Of a DNA stretch of 64,000 nt, positions 1 to 10,651 are shown piece after piece (the stretch's first letter is position 1; every line of letters begins with the position of its first letter). The DNA comes from Cacajao melanocephalus (lineage: Eukaryota > Chordata > Mammalia > Primates > Pitheciidae). The DNA is taken from NCBI GenBank assembly GCA_963573385.1, contig CAUYLG010062989.1, forward strand, positions 62,001 to 126,000, read 5' to 3'. A program made the position numbers and the translations under genes. The notes beneath the pieces were generated by a model. It was not told where the DNA came from, did no database searches, and was given only the letters and a program-made list of their open reading frames with translations.

Positions 1-690
1 TACAATAATATTTGGAGACTTCACTCCACTCTCAACATGAGACAAATCATCTAGACAGAAAATCAACAAATGTCAAAACCTTGTTAATGTCAAAACATTG
101 AAGGCTAAGATCTACTATCTGACAGCACGATAGGGTGACTATAGTCAATAATAAGTTAATTGTACATTCTCAACTTAAAGAGTGTAATTGGTGCTGGGCA
201 TGGTAGCTCACGCCTGTAACCCCAGCACTTTGGGAGGCCGAGGCAGGAGGATCATCTGAGGTTGGGGGCCCAAAACCAGTCTGACCAACATGAAGAATCC
301 CTGACTCTGCTAAAAATACAAAAAATTAGCCAGGCATGATGGCACATGCCTGTAATTCCAGCTACTTGGTTGGCTGAGGTAGGAGAATCGCTGGAACCCA
401 GGAGGCAGAGGTTGTGGTGAGCCAAGTCGCACCACTGCATTCCAGCCTAGGCAACAAAAGTGAGACTCCATCTCAGAAAAAAAGAAAGAGTGTAACTGGA
501 TTGTTTGTAACTCAAAGGATAAATACTTGAGGGGATGAATACCACATTCCCCATGATGTGCGTATTTTACATTGCATGCCTGTACTAAAACATCTCACGT
601 ACTCCAAAATTTGTACACCTACTATGTAGCCACAACAAGGAAATGTATAAATAGGCAAAAAAATAAAAATTAAAACAAAAATTACATACT
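1..690 (+). mobile_element. L1 LINE 3′ end, split by an Alu
   Basis: The text before the Alu (from about 125) and after it (500-690) joins into the usual primate L1 3′ UTR ending. It has the 'gggtgactatagtcaataat' start, then 'gattgtttgtaact', 'catgatgtg', 'cattgcatgcctgta', and ends in an A-rich tail near 650-690. The left boundary is outside or unclear. This is a dead 3′ fragment with no coding capacity. The family name (L1PB or L1MA type) is from memory and not settled. Confidence 0.7.
192..484 (+). mobile_element. Alu (S/J type), inserted into the L1
   Basis: A full dimeric Alu with box B-like left arm, middle A-rich linker and A-rich tail. It is bracketed by a 15-bp target-site duplication, AAAGAGTGTAATTGG at 177-191 and AAAGAGTGTAACTGG at 485-499. 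The copies differ by one C/T change, so this is a retroposition event into the older L1. Confidence 0.93.
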
Positions 691-739
691 AATTAAACAT
701 ATTTTGTAGACATTGTTTTTTCAATATAGTACCTAACAT

Positions 740-1320
740 ACCTAAAAGTATAGAGAAATGGGCACTTACTTCCACTATTGAGGGAAGCATACACTTACGT
801 TTTACAACTGCTCTGAAATACAATTTGACTGCATAAATGAAACTTTAAAATGAGCATGACTTTAATCAGGAATTCTAAGAATTTGTTCTAAGGAAATAAT
901 AAATGTCTTTAAATTTATGTACGAAAATATTGTTGACAGCATTATTTGCAATATTGAAAAATTTAAAGTAACCTGAATTTTCAACCCAGATATTCAGTTA
1001 AACACATAATAGCATATTTATATGGTGGGATATAATACATTCTTTAAAATCATTTTGTAAAATATCGCATAGAAAAATGTTGACACCATATTGTTGAGTA
1101 AGAATAACTGTTTTAGAAAACTGTAAATGAGCAGGATAATTATGTGGGGGGAAATGCAAAGAAGATGGGAAGTATCCTGAGGGGTTTTTGTGTATGTTAT
1201 TTATGCTAGAACTGTATCTACACATAGTAGTCCCTCCAATAGTTCCTAAATGGATGATTCTACACTAAAATATTCACTGTATTTATCACTGGGTAGGGAA
1301 GTATAGATGATTTTTGTTTT
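740..1320 (+). repeat. Old L1M-like 3′ fragment
   Basis: Scattered similarity to ancient L1 3′ sequence: 'gcattatttgcaatattg', a decayed 'aacctgaat' stretch, a 'tatggtgggatataatacat' block and an A-rich context. The identity is low and the family is a guess. No coding potential is seen. Confidence 0.35.
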
Positions 1321-1559
1321 CTAAAGTAGATATACACTCATCTTCTTATCAGAATAATATGATGAATGTTGTTTTAAAAGCAGAGAATAATTTAAGGCAA
1401 TACTTTAATAAATGCAGATACCTTCGTATAGCTGGCACTTTGGTCACACACTTTTGGCTCAAGCACGACTTAATGTTATATTTTTTTTTTCCAGGGTTGA
1501 GGAGAACTAGTTCACCCCTAACCTTCCAAATCAGAAATTTTTGCATTCATTAGAAACAA

Positions 1560-2000
1560 TGCTAATTTGGGTTAGACAGCAAAGGCAGAGAAAGAAAGAC
1601 AATGAATGAACAACAGCAGACTTTGATTTTGTTTATGAAGGAAATAACACAAGGTGGTGTGAGAGAAAATAATTGGAGTGGCAAGGGCAGGGTTACTTTA
1701 GGTAGGGAAATCTGAAAAGGCTTCTCAGAGGAAGCGAAAGCTGAGCTGCACCTGAAGAGTAACAAGGAGTCAGCCTGGGAACAGCCAGGAGAAATGGATT
1801 TCCATTAAATGGAACAGCAAATGCAAAAGCCATGTGGTTGGAGCATACATGGAGTGAAAGCAGTACTTAACGAATTTTCAAAGTAATACATGGGCCACTT
1901 GTAAGCTCTAATAAGAAGTTTGGCCCTTATGCTGAGTGCAAAAGCTGAACTGAACTGTTTTAAGTAGAGGAACAACAAAATCTGATTTATGCTCTTAAAA
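1560..2000 (-). repeat. L2 LINE 3′ fossil, antisense
   Basis: The segment with 'gggaaatctgaaaaggcttc', 'gagctgcacctgaag' and 'ggaacagcaaatgcaaaagc' is the reverse complement of the well-known L2 ORF2 C-terminal region. In sense that region reads 'gtcacctcctcagagaggcc'. It is heavily mutated and noncoding. Confidence 0.5.
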
Positions 2001-3246
2001 ATTCTCAGAACCACAACCAATTCAGTATTCCTTAAAAACTGGTGGCCAAGGGGAAAAAAAGAAGGTTCCAAGGTAAAAGCAGAGAAATACCACTGTGTTT
2101 ACAAGACAAAAGCCTGCAATTTTCACTATAACCCTTAAATCCAGACGGAGTTGTTTATCTTCTTGAACTAACTAGGAAGTAGTGAAAATGAGTGAAGGTA
2201 TTGGGGACTAACTCCTTCTGACAGAAATGCAGTTTCAGAGCTAGACTCAGAATTAAAAGCTAAGCCCAAGCCCTGGAACCTTCTAACATAACTGATCAGG
2301 CCTAGGGAGAGACAGTGGGGAATGAGAAGGAACAGCCAGAGATATAGGAGAGGCACAAAGAGAATATGATCTTGTGGGAAGCATTATAAGAAGGATAGAG
2401 TAATCCACTGTATTTATTGCTTCTGGGTGAGAATAAATAAAAACAAAGAAAAAGTGTACACTGAATTTGGCAAAGTAGAGGTTGTTTGTAACTTGACAAG
2501 TAGTTTCAACGGAGTAGTGAGAATGGAGGCAAGATTGGATTTGGTTGAATTTTAAAGTGTAGATAGATAAAACAAACCGGTTGCTTAGGAAAAGTGTAAT
2601 TCTTCCAGACACTGAGACCAGCAATGTTTGCCCGTGGGACCTTTTAGACTCAAAATGTAAGGTTGTACACAACATCTTCAACAGTGTCTGTACAATAAAC
2701 ACAACGTTTTATAGAGTAGCCCTTTAACATTGGACATCAGAGATATCACTGAGGGCTTTCTTCATTGGGTGCACATTTGAGCTAAATTATTATTTTATTG
2801 GTATATAGTTATTACATACAATGATTCCATATACTAACCATATATGCTTATTGAAATTAACTAAAATCCTTTCCAAATACAAGAGTCTACTAATGCTGGG
2901 ATGCCCCTTTCTTGGAAAAGGTCCAGACATACTTTAAGAAGTCATCTTGTGGTGGCCATAATCTAAACATATTAACTGAGTTAAATATTTATCATCTCCA
3001 GGAGCTGAAGGAAATATGGGGATGGCAATTATTGTTGAGTGAAAAAAAAATAGCTGTGTAAGAGAGAAGACCCATTAAAGGTCAAAAGCCTAAATATATA
3101 CACATTTTAGGAAAGTTGTCAAGGAAACCCCACCAAAAATTTGTCAAGTCATTTTTAGAGGCCCTAAAGAATTGTGTGGACCTGAACACTTCAGGCACAT
3201 CGTTTGCAGGTTTGACTCAACTGTTTTTTTTTTCTTATTAACCTTT
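2001..3246. other. Intergenic, nothing recognised
   Basis: This stretch upstream of UPK1B is AT-rich. I see no exon-like open frame with splice sites, no clear transposon and no RNA gene. Open frames on the minus strand here lack codon structure and are taken as chance. Confidence 0.5.
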
Positions 3247-3310
3247 TTTACTTATTATACTTTAAGTTCTGGGGTACATGTGCAGAACGTGTAGGTTTGT
3301 TACGTAGGTG
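3247..3310 (-). mobile_element. Short L1 3′-end fragment, antisense
   Basis: The piece 'actttaagttctggggtaca' followed by 'tgtgcagaacgtgtagg' and 'tttgttacgtagg' is the reverse complement of the primate L1 3′ end. A T-run lies just before it, as expected for the antisense tail. It is only about 65 bp, a severely 5′-truncated insertion. Confidence 0.75.
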
Positions 3311-3555
3311 TTTTTAACACAGAAGCTGAGACATGATCGGTAACCTGCTTTCCTCCACAGGGAGCCTGAGTGCTCAGGCAGACTTACTCTCCAGCCAATA
3401 CTGCAGAAGATGGCTTCTCACATATCCCAGGCACAATATTCTACTCTCTATTAACCTCATTGAGCAGTTAATAGAAAAAAAAATCATATTTGTGATTTTA
3501 ATTTTTAGTACCATTTCAAAAGTTATACAGATCATGTAACTCACTCAAACAGTAA

Positions 3556-3735
3556 GGGTGCAGGCTGTGAGGACAGGCTGATTGCAGTCCTTACCTCTAA
3601 ACGGCTGTGTAACAGTGGACAGTTAGCATCCTCAGGCTTCAGTTCTCTCATCTGTAAAATGGGAGAATAATAGTATATACCTTAAAGGGACATTGTGAAG
3701 AGTAAATTTGGCAGTACCTGGGACTTTTAGTATGT
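3556..3735 (+). repeat. MIR SINE fossil
   Basis: The core carries the mammalian MIR signature: 'ctgtgtaacagtggacag', 'ctcaggcttcagttctctca', then 'tctgtaaaatgggagaataa'. This is an ancient tRNA-derived SINE and is noncoding. Confidence 0.6.
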
Positions 3736-5039
3736 ATTTAAAATATTCTAGACAACGTCATGTTTTGAGAAGTATTTTTCCCGAAATTGGTAACTAGAGA
3801 AAGCCAAAGGCATTAAATAACCCACTTTCTGAACTTCCAGTAGGGAGGCAGCCTCTTTCCCGCCCCATTTGCACTACAACTCCCTCCCTTGCCATAGGAA
3901 AATCCATTTGAAGTAAGGGATCTGTTAGGAAATGCAGAGAAGACAAACATCGCAGTGGTCCCTTGCCCCAAAGATGATAGAGGAAAGCCTCATGAGAATT
4001 GAAAAGTTTAAGCGTGTATATAGGACCAAATCTTTTAGCCCAGTTAAATATCATGAGTCGCAATCCACGTTGAAGGGCAGACCATGGAGGAGCCCGGCGG
4101 CAGAGCTACTCTGACAGGCCATCTTTTTCCAGAGTTTCTAAGAAGGGCTGCTTAAGACTGTCCCACCTACATTGCAGCTCAACTTGTTTCTCTGCCCAGT
4201 CCTGTTTCTTCCTTCTCCCTGCCATGGGTGTTAATCTCAGGGCACTCACTAACAAATACATTTCACATTAAATTTCTTCTCAAAGTCTGCTCCTGAACAA
4301 CTTAACCTGTGACAGAGATGATGCTGATCCTTGAGGAGCTCCCAAGTCTATTGATTAAAGCACTCAGTAAATTCTAACATTACTGCTATTACCTATTCCT
4401 AACCCAGGTTAAATAAGCTATGGTGCATGTATACCACGATAGGTTATGCCGCCATTAAAATAATGCTCTGGGTGCAATGTATAACACATGATGGCTCCAG
4501 AAGGCAGAGAAGAAGTGAAAAGAAGGGAAGGGAAGAGAAAGGAAAGGGAGGAAAGAAGAGGGGAGGAGGAATTGGACATCAGATAATGACTTGAGACCTC
4601 TCTCTTTGCCTGAATTTTTCCCAATCGGTTTCTTTCCACATCTCTTGCTCCTTATCAGTTTTTAGGCCACCTACAGTATGAGCATTACTTGGGCAATTAC
4701 TATCTCTATGAATTTGGCATACGCAAGTTATAGAAGCTAAAACGGGACATGGCCCTACACAGGTAAGCACATATCAGCATTGCTGTGAGCGGTCAGGACT
4801 AACAAGCCTTCAACACACAAAAGCAGAAGTAAGGATCAAATTACACTAATAAAAACAAATCAAATCAAAACCAAAGCCCTGAGTTTGTAGTCCAATAAAG
4901 TCCAGAACTAGGAGGGATCCAGGAAAGCGATGAGTGAGGCTGTGAAGGCGCTTCCATCTGTCAGAGTCACACATTCCAAAGCAGCAGAAATCTACTGACA
5001 GCCTCTGGTTACTCCCTCGCCTTCGCAAGGCAGGGCAGG
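3736..5039. other. Upstream flank of UPK1B
   Basis: No gene is seen. Around 4,400-4,492 a decayed L1M-like piece with 'gccattaaaataatg' may be present. A purine-rich run lies at 4,503-4,575. The remainder up to the promoter shows no recognised element. Confidence 0.45.
4503..4575 (+). repeat. GGAAA-rich low-complexity tract
   Basis: About 70 bases of almost pure purine with repeated GGAAA/GGGAA units, interrupted by few pyrimidines. It may be a decayed A-tail or a simple repeat. Confidence 0.8.
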
Positions 5040-5109
5040 CAGCGGCAAGCTCAGCCCACGATAGGTGCCTCCTGCCAATCACAGACCACCATTCCCTGGT
5101 CCCGGAGGT
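5040..5109 (+). promoter_or_regulatory. UPK1B: Probable UPK1B promoter
   Basis: A locally GC-richer stretch just upstream of the inferred first exon. It holds a CCAAT box (CCAAT at 5,075-5,079) and a GATA motif (5,060-5,063), and I see no TATA box at the expected spacing. UPK1B is urothelium-restricted in mammals, so a TATA-less tissue-specific promoter is plausible. The call depends on the exon 1 inference and the start site is not seen directly. Confidence 0.45.
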
Positions 5110-5201
5110 TCAAAGAATTGCAAGGGAGCAGAAAAGCACCTGGGGCTGGTGCAGACTGCGGAGTGGGTCGCACCACCGTGCGCAGAGAAAGAGGAGGCGC
5201 T
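5110..5201 (+). other. UPK1B: UPK1B exon 1, 5′ UTR (inferred)
   Basis: A noncoding first exon is required because the exon carrying the start codon begins at a splice acceptor (AG at 16,863-16,864). The best candidate is the GC-rich block ending in GGAGGCGCT and followed by the strong donor GTGAGTAAA from 5,202. The 5′ end is approximate. The exon would join to CAGGCGGG or GCGGG upstream of the ATG. No upstream ATG with a long frame is seen in it. Confidence 0.5.
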
Positions 5202-6037
5202 GTGAGTAAACTGCTTTCCCTCTGCAGGGAAGCCCCTGGGCTTGAGGGTTGGGTTGCCCTCCAGGGAGGGAAGCTAGTGTCTGGGAGGGAAAGGGGAAGA
5301 AGTTAGATTCTCGATTCATAGAGTCTTGTCATTTTTTTCTTTGTAATTTAGGGTATGTGACTGTCCTGTTCTCTTTTAATTTGAACGTTCGAATTGCTTT
5401 CTTAAAACCTTTGATAGAAGTCTTGTTCTCATTAAACTTCTGGAGATAGTATGCAGCCATCCTGCTTTCAACCTCAGATGTCCTCACAGAAAGACCAAGA
5501 AGAAAATCCAAGCACCCTCAGAAACCCTATATCTCCTGATTAAATCGCACATAGACAGACACCTTTGTAGACCCCCGATTTTCTTGTGGAATCAGAAAAG
5601 CGATAGAAAATTTAACAAAATAGCTCATGTTCTTGCTTAATAATCTGTTCAGGCTAGCAGAGAGAAAGTTTCCTGGTCTTCTTGTCAGAAATGATTTGGT
5701 CCTGCCAACTGGTAGTGAAATGTGTGTGGCAATTTACCCATGGTATTCTCTGCAAACACTTCTGCTTAATAAATGTGTCGGTTGAAGTAAGTCAGCAAAG
5801 TAGCTTTATCTACACAATGTAATTTTTACATAATTTGTTTTTACTCTTTACCAATTCTTTGCTCCACCAGGATCTGCAGGACATAAAGATATTTTTTGTT
5901 CTAATAACATTTTCATACAAAATACAAACTTAACTTTCAAATAATGCTAGTATTATTTTATGTTTGCATTTGTTTATAAACCTAAAACCCCACTTCTAAC
6001 TAGTTTTAAAGACTTTTAAGACATTTAAGAATTTGTA

Positions 6038-6159
6038 GCCAGTCATAGTGGCACATGCCTGTAGTCCCAGCTATTTGGGAAGCTGAGGCCACAGGATCAG
6101 GAGTTCTAATCCAGGCTGGGCAACACAGTGAGATCCTGTCTCTAAAAAATAAAATAAAT
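6038..6159 (+). mobile_element. Alu monomer (FLAM-like)
   Basis: A single left-arm unit with 'gcacatgcctgtagtcccag', 'gctatttgggaagctgagg' and 'gagatcctgtctctaaaaa' ends directly in an A-rich tail, with no right arm. This is the free left Alu monomer type, older than dimeric Alu. Confidence 0.7.
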
Positions 6160-6314
6160 TTTTAAAGAAGTTTTGTTTACTTGAATGTCTTCTTCTAATG
6201 AAGGACAATGTTTCTTGACCATTTCTTCCCTGACTTGCTAAGCACAACAGGAAAGAACTCACATAGGTTTTATAGACATAGTATATGTAACTATATGTAC
6301 ATATAGTATATGCA

Positions 6315-6414
6315 CCCACAGGCCAGGGTGCACAGGGGCTATTCCTTTTCATGGAAAATATTTTGAAGTGAGTTGCATACTTTCAGTCTGGGGCATTCCA
6401 TCTCTAACATAGGC
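6315..6414 (+). repeat. 100-bp dispersed direct repeat, copy 1
   Basis: From 'cccacaggccagggtgcac' to 'taacataggca' this block matches 7,894-7,993 at roughly 90 percent by eye, with one single-base gap. The differences are mostly CG in the second copy against CA in this one. The family is not recognised. Confidence 0.8.
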
Positions 6415-7030
6415 AAATACTCAAAGAATTTTGAGTATAAATAAAATTTAGGTTACATAGTTTTCAGACTTTGTGAAGAAGTGGGTTTTCTTTTTATTAA
6501 CCGTCTCAGTGAGGAAAAAAATTTCTTACCTTGCTTTCTGCTCCAACAGATTATTTTGCTTTCTGCTATAAAATGGTCTTTAAAACCAACTCACCTATTT
6601 TTTTAACTGCTGGGAAGAATCATAGACTTTTATGTCCAAAGGTGACCTTAGACATCATTTAATCAAGGGAAAAAAAAATCTCAGAACTTCTTTTTGACTT
6701 TTCCTGCTTACATTCTTAACCAGAGTAAACACCAGTCAGCCCTGAAATATGCTCTGGAATTTGGGCCTGATAGCCATGCAGGCTGCCCACAGACTTGATG
6801 GGCCACCATTCGCCAACTGGGACAGAGACCACATTGGTGAGGGGGCACCGTCATCATATCCTCCAGGATTCTCCATGGTACTTCTGCCCTGGAGCTGGGC
6901 ATCCCTCTGGCATTGCCCACACCTGAGGCCCTCACGCAACTGAGTGCTCCTGAGCCATTGCTTACAGCTAGTCCCTGATTTCCAATGGGTGGATGACTCC
7001 CATCATACTGGGAGCACCAGGAATCAAGAG

Positions 7031-7220
7031 CAGTGCTGTCCAGTAGAACTCTCTGTGATGAGGGAAATGTTCTAGACAATAGACACTGACGACATGTATA
7101 TAGGGAGTGCTTGAGATGTGGGTGGAGCAACTGAGGAACTAATTTTTACTTTCAATGAATTGAATTCATTTGACTTTAAATAACTCCATGCAGCTACTAA
7201 GTACTGTATTAGTCAACACA
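7031..7220 (+). mobile_element. hAT-Charlie MITE (MER3/MER33/MER58 type)
   Basis: It begins 'cagtgctgtccagtagaact', has 'gatgagggaaatgttcta' and 'tgaggaactaattttta', and closes with a degenerate inverted copy of the start ('gtactgtattagtcaacaca'). This is the terminal-repeat structure of small nonautonomous hAT elements. The exact family is not certain. Confidence 0.65.
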
Positions 7221-7893
7221 AGTTTGGAGCTTTAAAGCAAGAAAATCTTATGGGCACTGTGAGCCGTGGGTGATGGCCCTGGGAGAAAGCTCCTCTTTTT
7301 GCTATTTCCAGGGACTCATCCTACCTTAAGTTGAAGCAGACCAGCAATTGTTGTGACCTACAGTCTCCACACCCATCTTTACTCTGAGTCAAGCAAGTGT
7401 CTGTTCTTGTCCTAAGTTTCAGGGTCAGGGCTAAGGCAGCAGCATATTGTGTTTCTTCGTTCCTTCTTCTCCTATTTTTCCTTTTTTTTTTTTTTTCCTT
7501 TGTTAATCCAAATTTCTCTAGCATGAACTAGCATTTGAAGTGTGGTTTGTGTGTTCTCTGGTGCAACAAACTTGGGTGAGGAAAAGAGGCAATGAACTTG
7601 AAAAAAATGATCTCATGCTTACTGGGTGAGTCTCACTTCTTTTTCTTCTGTATTGCAAACTGTTTTGTTTAGTGAGCAATTGTTTTTATACCTATTCAAT
7701 GTGTCTGGAAACGTCAACTCTATGGATATGATTACTTTTTTTAAGAAAACAAAGTGAATGAAAACCCAAGAAAGGAAAAACAGGAAATATAATTCTAGCC
7801 TTCAAAATATCTGCACTCTTTAAAGCAAAGGAACTCCCAGGGTGTTGAGCAATTTGAGTAAATCATCATTGTACCAGGCCACAGGGCAGTTTT

Positions 7894-7993
7894 CCCACAG
7901 GGCGGGTGCACAGGGGCTATTCCTTTTCGTGGAAAATATTTTGAGGTGAGTTGTGTACTTTCAGTCTGGGGCGTTCCATCTCTAACGCAGGCA
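7894..7993 (+). repeat. 100-bp dispersed direct repeat, copy 2
   Basis: This is the partner of 6,315-6,414, in the same orientation and about 1.58 kb away. This copy keeps CG at three sites where copy 1 has CA, and has TG where copy 1 has CA at a fourth. The shared ancestor was therefore CpG-rich and once methylated. The flanks do not match, so the repeat is about 100 bp only. Confidence 0.8.
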
Positions 7994-8689
7994 GTTGCTG
8001 CCCTGCCCTCTGCCTTCCAGCATTTTCACTTGTAAAATTTATCTCATCCCATTTGTTTCCTTTCTACCCCTGCCAGATAAGAAATTCAATATATGTGAGG
8101 GAGGCATTGCTTTAGAATAACATGGGGATGGTTCAGAAGACCGCATATTTAAAACAGCTTCTGCATACTGTGGGCTAAAAGAGAAGACAGGAAGGAAGAT
8201 ACATCACATCATCAGAAGTCATCTAGCCACAGAGACAGACTCCAACCCCCAAATCATAAGTTAGGAAGGACGTTTGTCATTTTAGGCTCTACCCTCTCCT
8301 TGCATCTCTTTCCTTCTCATGGTGGCTTCCCTTGCCCTTTGAAAATTCAATAAGAGAAGGGAGCTAATAAATGAGCCATGGACATGGATGGCTCATAAGA
8401 TTTGATGTGCCTCTTTTGTATGAGCTTGCATTTTAATCAGGAACAAAGGAGTGATTCTCAAATTGTAGCATTCAGAAGTTAGGGTGAACAGTGAGGAAGC
8501 TGTTGAATGAAGGAAGAGGACAGAAGGCTTTTTCCCTGCCAGCTGTGACCACTTATGTGGCTCCCTTTCTGGCTTACCTTGTAGTGAGCCTCAAGGGTAG
8601 GCTCACAGGTGAGAGGTCAAGAGTTTCTCTTAATTTAAAGAGACATAAACAGAAGTGCATCTCCCTACCTTAAAAAGAATAATGATTAG

Positions 8690-8880
8690 TCATAAACCCA
8701 ATACAAGGCTGGGTTAAGAGTTAGGAAACCTGGACTTGAATCTTAACTCTTTTAATAACACATCACAATCATGAATGTCAATTCCTCTCTGTGAGCCTTA
8801 AATTCCTCACCTGTACAAAGCCTCCAAGTTTGCACCCAGAACTGATATATCATGCCATGAACAGGCACCTGGCCAATAAC
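8690..8880 (+). repeat. MIR SINE fossil
   Basis: The run 'ggaaacctggacttgaatct' through 'ctctctgtgagcctta' and 'cacctgtacaaag' follows the MIR layout. It is decayed and noncoding. Confidence 0.5.
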
Positions 8881-9224
8881 TGTCCTAGGATAAATGACGC
8901 TTTAATTTCTCCCAAATTAGATATTTTTTAAGACAAAAACTACTAAAAGTGTAGTCATTGTCTTCTGGTTGTGACACCCATCAATTAATTTAAAAGTTTA
9001 TAATTTTGCTTTTTAATGCAATTCTTTGTCAAATTAGCTTTTTTGATGTACAGCAATCCATTTTTTTGTGGGTTCAGAATATCTTATTAAACAAACTTGG
9101 GTGAAGGAAAGAGGTAACAACGTACCAGACTATATTGCTGTGGCAGAGGCTAGTAGGGAAGAAAAGCCATACACACATATCCACTGCGGTTTGAGCTTCT
9201 CTAAAGAGCTATTTGCTAAATGCA

Positions 9225-9243
9225 GAGAGAGAGAGAGAGAGGG
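9225..9243 (+). repeat. (GA)n microsatellite
   Basis: About nine GA units in a row, followed by a GGAGGAAGG purine tract. A short simple repeat. Confidence 0.85.
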
Positions 9244-9284
9244 GAGGAAGGATAATTCTGAGTAAGGGAAGTTGAGGAGAGAAG

Positions 9285-9790
9285 ATATTTCTTAGTTGGG
9301 CTTTGAAAGATGGTAAAGAGTTCAGTAGGCAGAAATGGGAGAAGGGATTCCAAAGACAGGGAGACTCTAAGCACAGCATGGTGGCATGACCAGAACACCA
9401 CCAGGGGCAGTGGAAAATGGCAGGCAGGCTGTTTGGAACCTGGATGGGTACTGCCTTGAATACAAGCTGAGAAGTTTGTACTTTATCTCTTAGGTGGTCC
9501 AACCACTCTTCCACTGGCTGGAAGGAGAATAAGATAGTTGGATGTGGCCAAATACTATAGACTGGTCTGTCAGAATGGAACAGAAGCAAATCTGGATTCA
9601 AAGAAATTGGTCAGCAACAGAGAAAGGGTAGACAAGTGATGCACCTGGCAATAGGAAGCAAGAAGGAGCTGGTGGCTGGGCTTGTGAGAACAGAGGGCAC
9701 GACCTAGGGCTTTCCTTTAAATTGAGGCTACAGGGAACCTTTGAAGGGTTTTAAGCAGGGGGGAGATATAAATTTAGAGCTGTGTTTTAG
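9285..9790 (-). repeat. L2 LINE fossil, antisense
   Basis: The pieces 'gggctttgaaagatgg', 'ttcagtaggcagaaatgg', 'agaagtttgtactttatctc' and 'gaagggttttaagcaggg' occur in the order found in the reverse complement of L2 ORF2. It is degraded and no frame is open across it. Confidence 0.5.
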
Positions 9791-10364
9791 GACAGTGGAT
9801 CTCAAGATTGGCTAGGTGGCTGGCACTTGGAAGCCATGTTTATCTTTGTGGAATACCAGAAAAAATTTGGTCTACTAAATTTAAAATAAGTAAGTAGATC
9901 ATTTTGGCCTAAATTCATACCAAAAACTAGATTCTAGCATAGACAGGTGGTAGTAGCATACATGATTTAAGAAAAGTGTATAAGAGGAAAATATTTAAAA
10001 CGACAAATTTTGATCGTAATTTTTCCTCAAATTAGGAACTGACTGGAATAGTTTAATATTGGCATCAAAACATGTTGTCCCAGTAAATGGAACATCTGAT
10101 CTGTGCTTTGGAGGATCATTTGAGAACCTCTGCTATAGAAAGTTCACCATGGAAGCACTGTGTGGAATAGAAACAGAAAATGTTTAATTCATCTGATCCA
10201 AAGTTAGGGGCTGGCAGTGGGAATTGGTAAAATGGTATCAGGAGACACCAGAAAATGATCATAGGTTCTTCTATCAAAAATATACATCAATCCCAATTGG
10301 ATGGTGTGTTACTCAGGGTTCTCACAGAAATAGAACCAAAAGGAGATACATAAAGAGACAAAGA

Positions 10365-10630
10365 AGCAAGGTATGGTGGTTCACACTTATAATCCCAACA
10401 CTTTGGAAGGCCAAGACTTGAGGACAGGGATTCAAGATCAGCCTGGGCAACATGATGAAACCCCTTCTCTACAAAAATTTAAAAATTAGCCAGATATTGT
10501 GGCATGTACCTGTGGTCCTAGCTACTTGGGAGGCTGAAGCAGGAGGATCACTTGAGCCTAGAAAGTCAAGGCTGCAGAGAGCTATGATTGTACCACTGTA
10601 CTACCTGGGTGACAGATCAATACCCTGTTG
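10365..10630 (+). mobile_element. AluJ-like element nested in an LTR
   Basis: A dimeric Alu with many substitutions ('gttcacacttataatcccaa', 'agcctgggcaacatgatga', 'gcactgtactacctgggtga' region). It ends in a GA run rather than poly(A). The high divergence indicates an old insertion. Confidence 0.85.
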
Positions 10631-10651
10631 AGAGAGAGAGAGAGAGAGAGA
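10630..10651 (+). repeat. (GA)n microsatellite at Alu/LTR junction
   Basis: About eleven GA units stand where the Alu tail meets the interrupted LTR. The intact LTR family carries a CT/GA-rich stretch here, so the repeat is either that tract or a mutated Alu tail. Confidence 0.8.

Noticed and set aside
6708..7130. 140-codon open frame on the minus strand
   Set aside because: No signature, no splice context, and part of it overlaps a hAT MITE. The length is within chance for a region of moderate GC.
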